DNA of 8,096 bases, from the NCBI GenBank assembly GCA_017694215.1, contig JADIND010000193.1:1-8096 (forward strand), read 5' to 3'. The translations under genes were made by a program, and so were the position numbers. Origin of the DNA: Candidatus Scatousia excrementipullorum (GTDB lineage: Bacteria; Cyanobacteriota; Vampirovibrionia; Gastranaerophilales; Gastranaerophilaceae). The notes beneath the pieces were generated by a model. That model searched no databases. It worked only from the letters and a program-made list of their open reading frames with translations, and was not told the DNA's origin. Shown one piece after another: positions 5,896 to 8,096 of the stretch; within the stretch, counting starts at the first letter, position 1; each line of letters starts with the position of its first letter.

Positions 5896-7054
5896 TTCAA
5901 AAGGCTTAACCCCATCTACATTGGACGAAAACTTGACGCAATGGACACAAACTTTTCAAAGTGAAGACTCAGGAAAATATGGGACTGATTTTGTTATAAC
6001 CAAAGAAAGTATTATTGGTAATCTTTGTACAGCTTCTTCACTTGTTGCTATGGATTTTGAAGAAATCCTTTTGTTTCTACAAAAAAATATGAACCCATAT
6101 ACCGCCGAAGGAGAATATCAGGATATATTGTATAAACTTATAGGATTGGAGCGCACGTATTCAACTTATACAGTTGTCCAAAGAACAGTAGAAGGCACAC
6201 CAAACACAACAGCTGCGGCCGGTTCAATATTATTTCGGAACAAAACCACACAAGACCAGTTTAAACTTAATGACGATTGCCAGATAGGGGAAGACGGTAA
6301 GGGTACTGGTTCATTTACCGCAGAAGAATCAGGAGCTATTGATTTACCTAACAATGCCTTCTGTGAAATCATAACAGCTCCTTCAAATGTGATCGCTGTA
6401 TATTATTCAAACGGAAATCAAATACAGTTAGGAGAAGATTACGAAAGTGATAACAAATTTATGTCGCGCTGGGAAGAAAATCAATCATTAGCAAATTCTG
6501 ATAGCGAAGGTGGAATAAAAAAATATTTGATGCCTTATGCTATTAATAATAGCGCGAAAAATATAACAATTAGACAGAATCGAAACACTCAAAAATACGA
6601 GGATGTCCCGCTTCACTCAATGAATATAGTTATTAATTCATCCTACGATGATGAGACCATAGCGCAGGCAATTTTAGACCATATAAAAGATGGTGTAGGA
6701 ATGGTAGGAGATATCAAGGTAACTCTTGAAGACAGTGAAGGTGCGGAAGTAGATATTTACTTTTCGCGTGCAGATCTAATAACTGTTTATTTCAAAATTG
6801 TGGTTACATTAGAAAACAATGTTTATCTGTCACAGGTTCAAAGTGCAATCAAAAACACGATTATAGACAATTTTAATCTAAATATGGGGGATGACGTTAT
6901 TGCGAATAAATTTGCGCAATATGTGTATGGCGTTGATGGAGTAGCCGAAGTAAACAGCATTCAAGTAAGTACAGACGAATTGAGTTGGGCTGATAAAATT
7001 GAAATTTCTGAAGTTGAAAAAGCGCAGTTAGGGGATATCAATGTTACTGAATGA
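5885..7054 (+). CDS. Baseplate J / gp47-like wedge protein
   Basis: The protein is 389 aa and starts at GTG. Family marks are the AEGEYQDILYKLIGLER segment (residues about 74-90), in which a helix with a conserved L..L.GI.R follows a flexible N-terminal arm; the GEDYESDNKFMSRWEE segment (residues about 183-198), the ESD..fr.R-type motif common in this family; and the HSMNIVIN plus DDETIAQAILDHIKDGVGMVGD segment (residues about 243-275), the beta strand and helix of the central domain. The C-terminal part (after about 295) resembles the second J domain. The P2 gpJ/T4 gp6-gp47 family forms the wedge ring whose rearrangement starts sheath contraction. The gene overlaps the gp25-like gene by 11 bases and the DUF2612 gene by 14 bases. 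Confidence 0.92.
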   Translation: MQYNSKGLTPSTLDENLTQWTQTFQSEDSGKYGTDFVITKESIIGNLCTASSLVAMDFEEILLFLQKNMNPYTAEGEYQDILYKLIGLERTYSTYTVVQRTVEGTPNTTAAAGSILFRNKTTQDQFKLNDDCQIGEDGKGTGSFTAEESGAIDLPNNAFCEIITAPSNVIAVYYSNGNQIQLGEDYESDNKFMSRWEENQSLANSDSEGGIKKYLMPYAINNSAKNITIRQNRNTQKYEDVPLHSMNIVINSSYDDETIAQAILDHIKDGVGMVGDIKVTLEDSEGAEVDIYFSRADLITVYFKIVVTLENNVYLSQVQSAIKNTIIDNFNLNMGDDVIANKFAQYVYGVDGVAEVNSIQVSTDELSWADKIEISEVEKAQLGDINVTE

Positions 7055-7661
7055 TTTCTATGTTTTAATGCAAAAATATTCGATATCTCAATTACGGTTG
7101 AATAAGGATTATCAGATACTATGCAAGTGTATAGGTAATCAATATGATAATCTGCAAAAAGTTTCTCAATATTTGCTCAACTCTTGTGATATAGATAAGG
7201 CCGAGGGAGTTTGGCTTGATTATTTAGGTTGGTTGGTAGGTACAACTCGCCAATATTTTAATATTGCAAGATTTTTTTCTGTTAATAGTGACGATGTAAA
7301 TGTTGAAAAATACTTCTGGTTTGTAAACCAAACAATAGGCCAAATCGCTTCATTATCTGATGAACTTTTTAGGAAAAGAATATACGCGAAAATCGGTTAC
7401 AATACAACTAAAGGGACACGCAAAGATAATAATTACATAATAAAAAATATGTCGAATGCGGAGAAAGTTATAATAACAAAAATAGAGCCGATGGTACTAG
7501 ATATAACGATCTATGGCTCTGAAATTTTAGAAACCAATACAATGCTTGACGATATCGAAAATATATTAGGTACAGGCGTTGGTTTAAGAAATTTAAAAAT
7601 ACAGAACCAGGGAGTAAATGACAATGGAAAAACCTCAAAAGCCGGAAAACTTGTTGCCTAA
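7041..7661 (+). CDS. DUF2612 baseplate protein
   Basis: This 206-aa protein carries the hallmark of DUF2612 and related P2 gpI-type proteins: an N-terminal helical part (QYDNLQKVSQYLLNSCDI) followed by AEGVWLDYLGWLVGTTRQ (residues about 53-70), in which the conserved 'LD.LG..vG..R' closes the domain. Later parts include DELFRKRIYAKIGYNTTKGT (residues about 107-126) and a C-terminal beta-rich half ending GTGVGLRNLKI. In tail operons this family sits between the J wedge protein and the tail fibre, and is thought to connect fibres to the wedge. AGGGGA at 7030-7035 lies 5 bases before the ATG. It overlaps the J gene by 14 bases and the fibre gene by 38 bases. Confidence 0.88.
   Translation: MLLNDFYVLMQKYSISQLRLNKDYQILCKCIGNQYDNLQKVSQYLLNSCDIDKAEGVWLDYLGWLVGTTRQYFNIARFFSVNSDDVNVEKYFWFVNQTIGQIASLSDELFRKRIYAKIGYNTTKGTRKDNNYIIKNMSNAEKVIITKIEPMVLDITIYGSEILETNTMLDDIENILGTGVGLRNLKIQNQGVNDNGKTSKAGKLVA
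7609..7614 (+). promoter_or_regulatory. Ribosome binding site deciding the fibre start
   Basis: AGGGAG lies 9 bases before the ATG at 7624 but only 3 before the in-frame ATG at 7618. The later ATG is therefore preferred; the earlier one would add Met-Thr. Confidence 0.5.
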
Positions 7662-8096
7662 CAGTTTTGGCGGCGAAAAAGAAAATTTTTCAGAAGATAA
7701 AATCGCTACAGGTTACCAGCCGGATGTGCCAGACATTTTAGGCGGGGCGAATTTAAATTATATGCTCGATGCCGCTGGAAAAAATTTTGAATACAATAAC
7801 AAGATTTCGGATTTTATCGTAAATATGCCAGTCGGACAAACAATCACAGTTGATGAAAACAACCAATTATCTTATTTAAGTTTTGTCGGGCAGGGTTTAA
7901 GGAATTTAGGCGAAATCGTTACAAGCACGCTTCCGTTAACAGATGCCGGATTACACCTGCTTGACGGTTCGCTTTTGCAGGGCGGCGGAATTTACAATTC
8001 TTTTGTAAGCTACATCGCAAACCTTTATGAAACAAATTCCACAGCGAGCTATTTTGCAACGGAGGAAGATTGGCAGGCAAGTGTTTCATCATACGG
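7624..8096 (+). CDS. Tail fibre-like protein (3' partial)
   Basis: The first 157 codons are present and open to the window edge. The N-terminus (residues 1-30) is polar and likely flexible (KPQKPENLLPNSFGGEKENF). Residues about 29-75 hold YQPDVPDILGGANLNYML, a helix with AAGKNFEYNNKISDFI, and the turn MPVGQTI, resembling the baseplate-anchoring head of short tail fibres. Residues about 100-157 contain TSTLPLTDAGLHLLDG and QGGGIYNSFVSYI, a pattern seen in collar-like tail fibre domains, where the loops face outwards. Receptor binding would be in the missing C-terminal part. The start overlaps the DUF2612 gene by 38 bases, so expression is coupled to the baseplate genes. GC appears higher than in the preceding gene. 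The family call is moderate. Confidence 0.75.
   Translation, partial: MEKPQKPENLLPNSFGGEKENFSEDKIATGYQPDVPDILGGANLNYMLDAAGKNFEYNNKISDFIVNMPVGQTITVDENNQLSYLSFVGQGLRNLGEIVTSTLPLTDAGLHLLDGSLLQGGGIYNSFVSYIANLYETNSTASYFATEEDWQASVSSY

Noticed and set aside
6166..6372. - strand open frame in the baseplate J gene
   Set aside because: It is a shadow of a strongly supported gene.
1..8096. CRISPR array, tRNA, insertion sequence, integrase or att site
   Set aside because: No spaced repeat array, cloverleaf, transposase or recombinase frame is visible; the only repeats are the short ones listed.

Overview
The window is part of the late tail module of a contractile-tailed (myovirus-type) phage or prophage. 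Eight tail genes run on the + strand in the order tail assembly chaperone (5'-truncated), tape measure, Dit-like baseplate protein, small baseplate plug, hub, spike, gp25-like wedge, baseplate J wedge, DUF2612 protein and the start of a tail fibre (3'-truncated). One unrelated small gene on the - strand is wedged between the tape measure and the Dit-like gene. Family calls come from reading the translations by eye; no database search was possible. The host cannot be named. Base composition is AT-rich (hand-counted lines in tail genes are about 40-45% GC), and the Sec-type signal peptide on the inserted gene plus a contractile spike machine fit a Gram-negative host. No integrase, att site, rRNA or tRNA is present, so phage versus prophage cannot be decided here.

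Left end (1-353). Two overlapping + frames are open. The zero frame stops at 196-198. The -1 frame is open from 12 to a stop at 351-353 and has no start codon of its own until 261. A perfect in-frame A_AAA_AAT heptamer lies at 72-78. This is the layout of the programmed -1 frameshift in tail assembly chaperones, which sit directly upstream of the tape measure gene, as here.

Tape measure and inserted gene (357-2559). The tape measure protein is short (540 aa). Its stop overlaps by 4 bases the end of a convergent gene of 162 aa with a signal peptide and about 23% GC. This is a moron-like cargo gene. A 7-bp direct repeat (TTACGCT) brackets the inserted block. The next tail gene lacks a visible ribosome binding site, as if the insertion had separated it from its original leader.

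Baseplate block (2560-7661). The Dit-like, plug, hub, spike, gp25-like, J and DUF2612 genes are packed tightly. Most junctions overlap or nearly touch, several starts are TTG or GTG behind strong Shine-Dalgarno sequences, and the only gap is 38 bp before the gp25-like gene. The order and sizes resemble a simplified baseplate like that of the cyanophage Pam3. Plug, hub and spike would build the central puncturing axis; the gp25-like, J and DUF2612 proteins would build the wedges that trigger sheath contraction.

Right end (7624-8096). The first 157 codons of a tail fibre-like gene overlap the DUF2612 gene by 38 bases. The receptor-binding part lies beyond the window.
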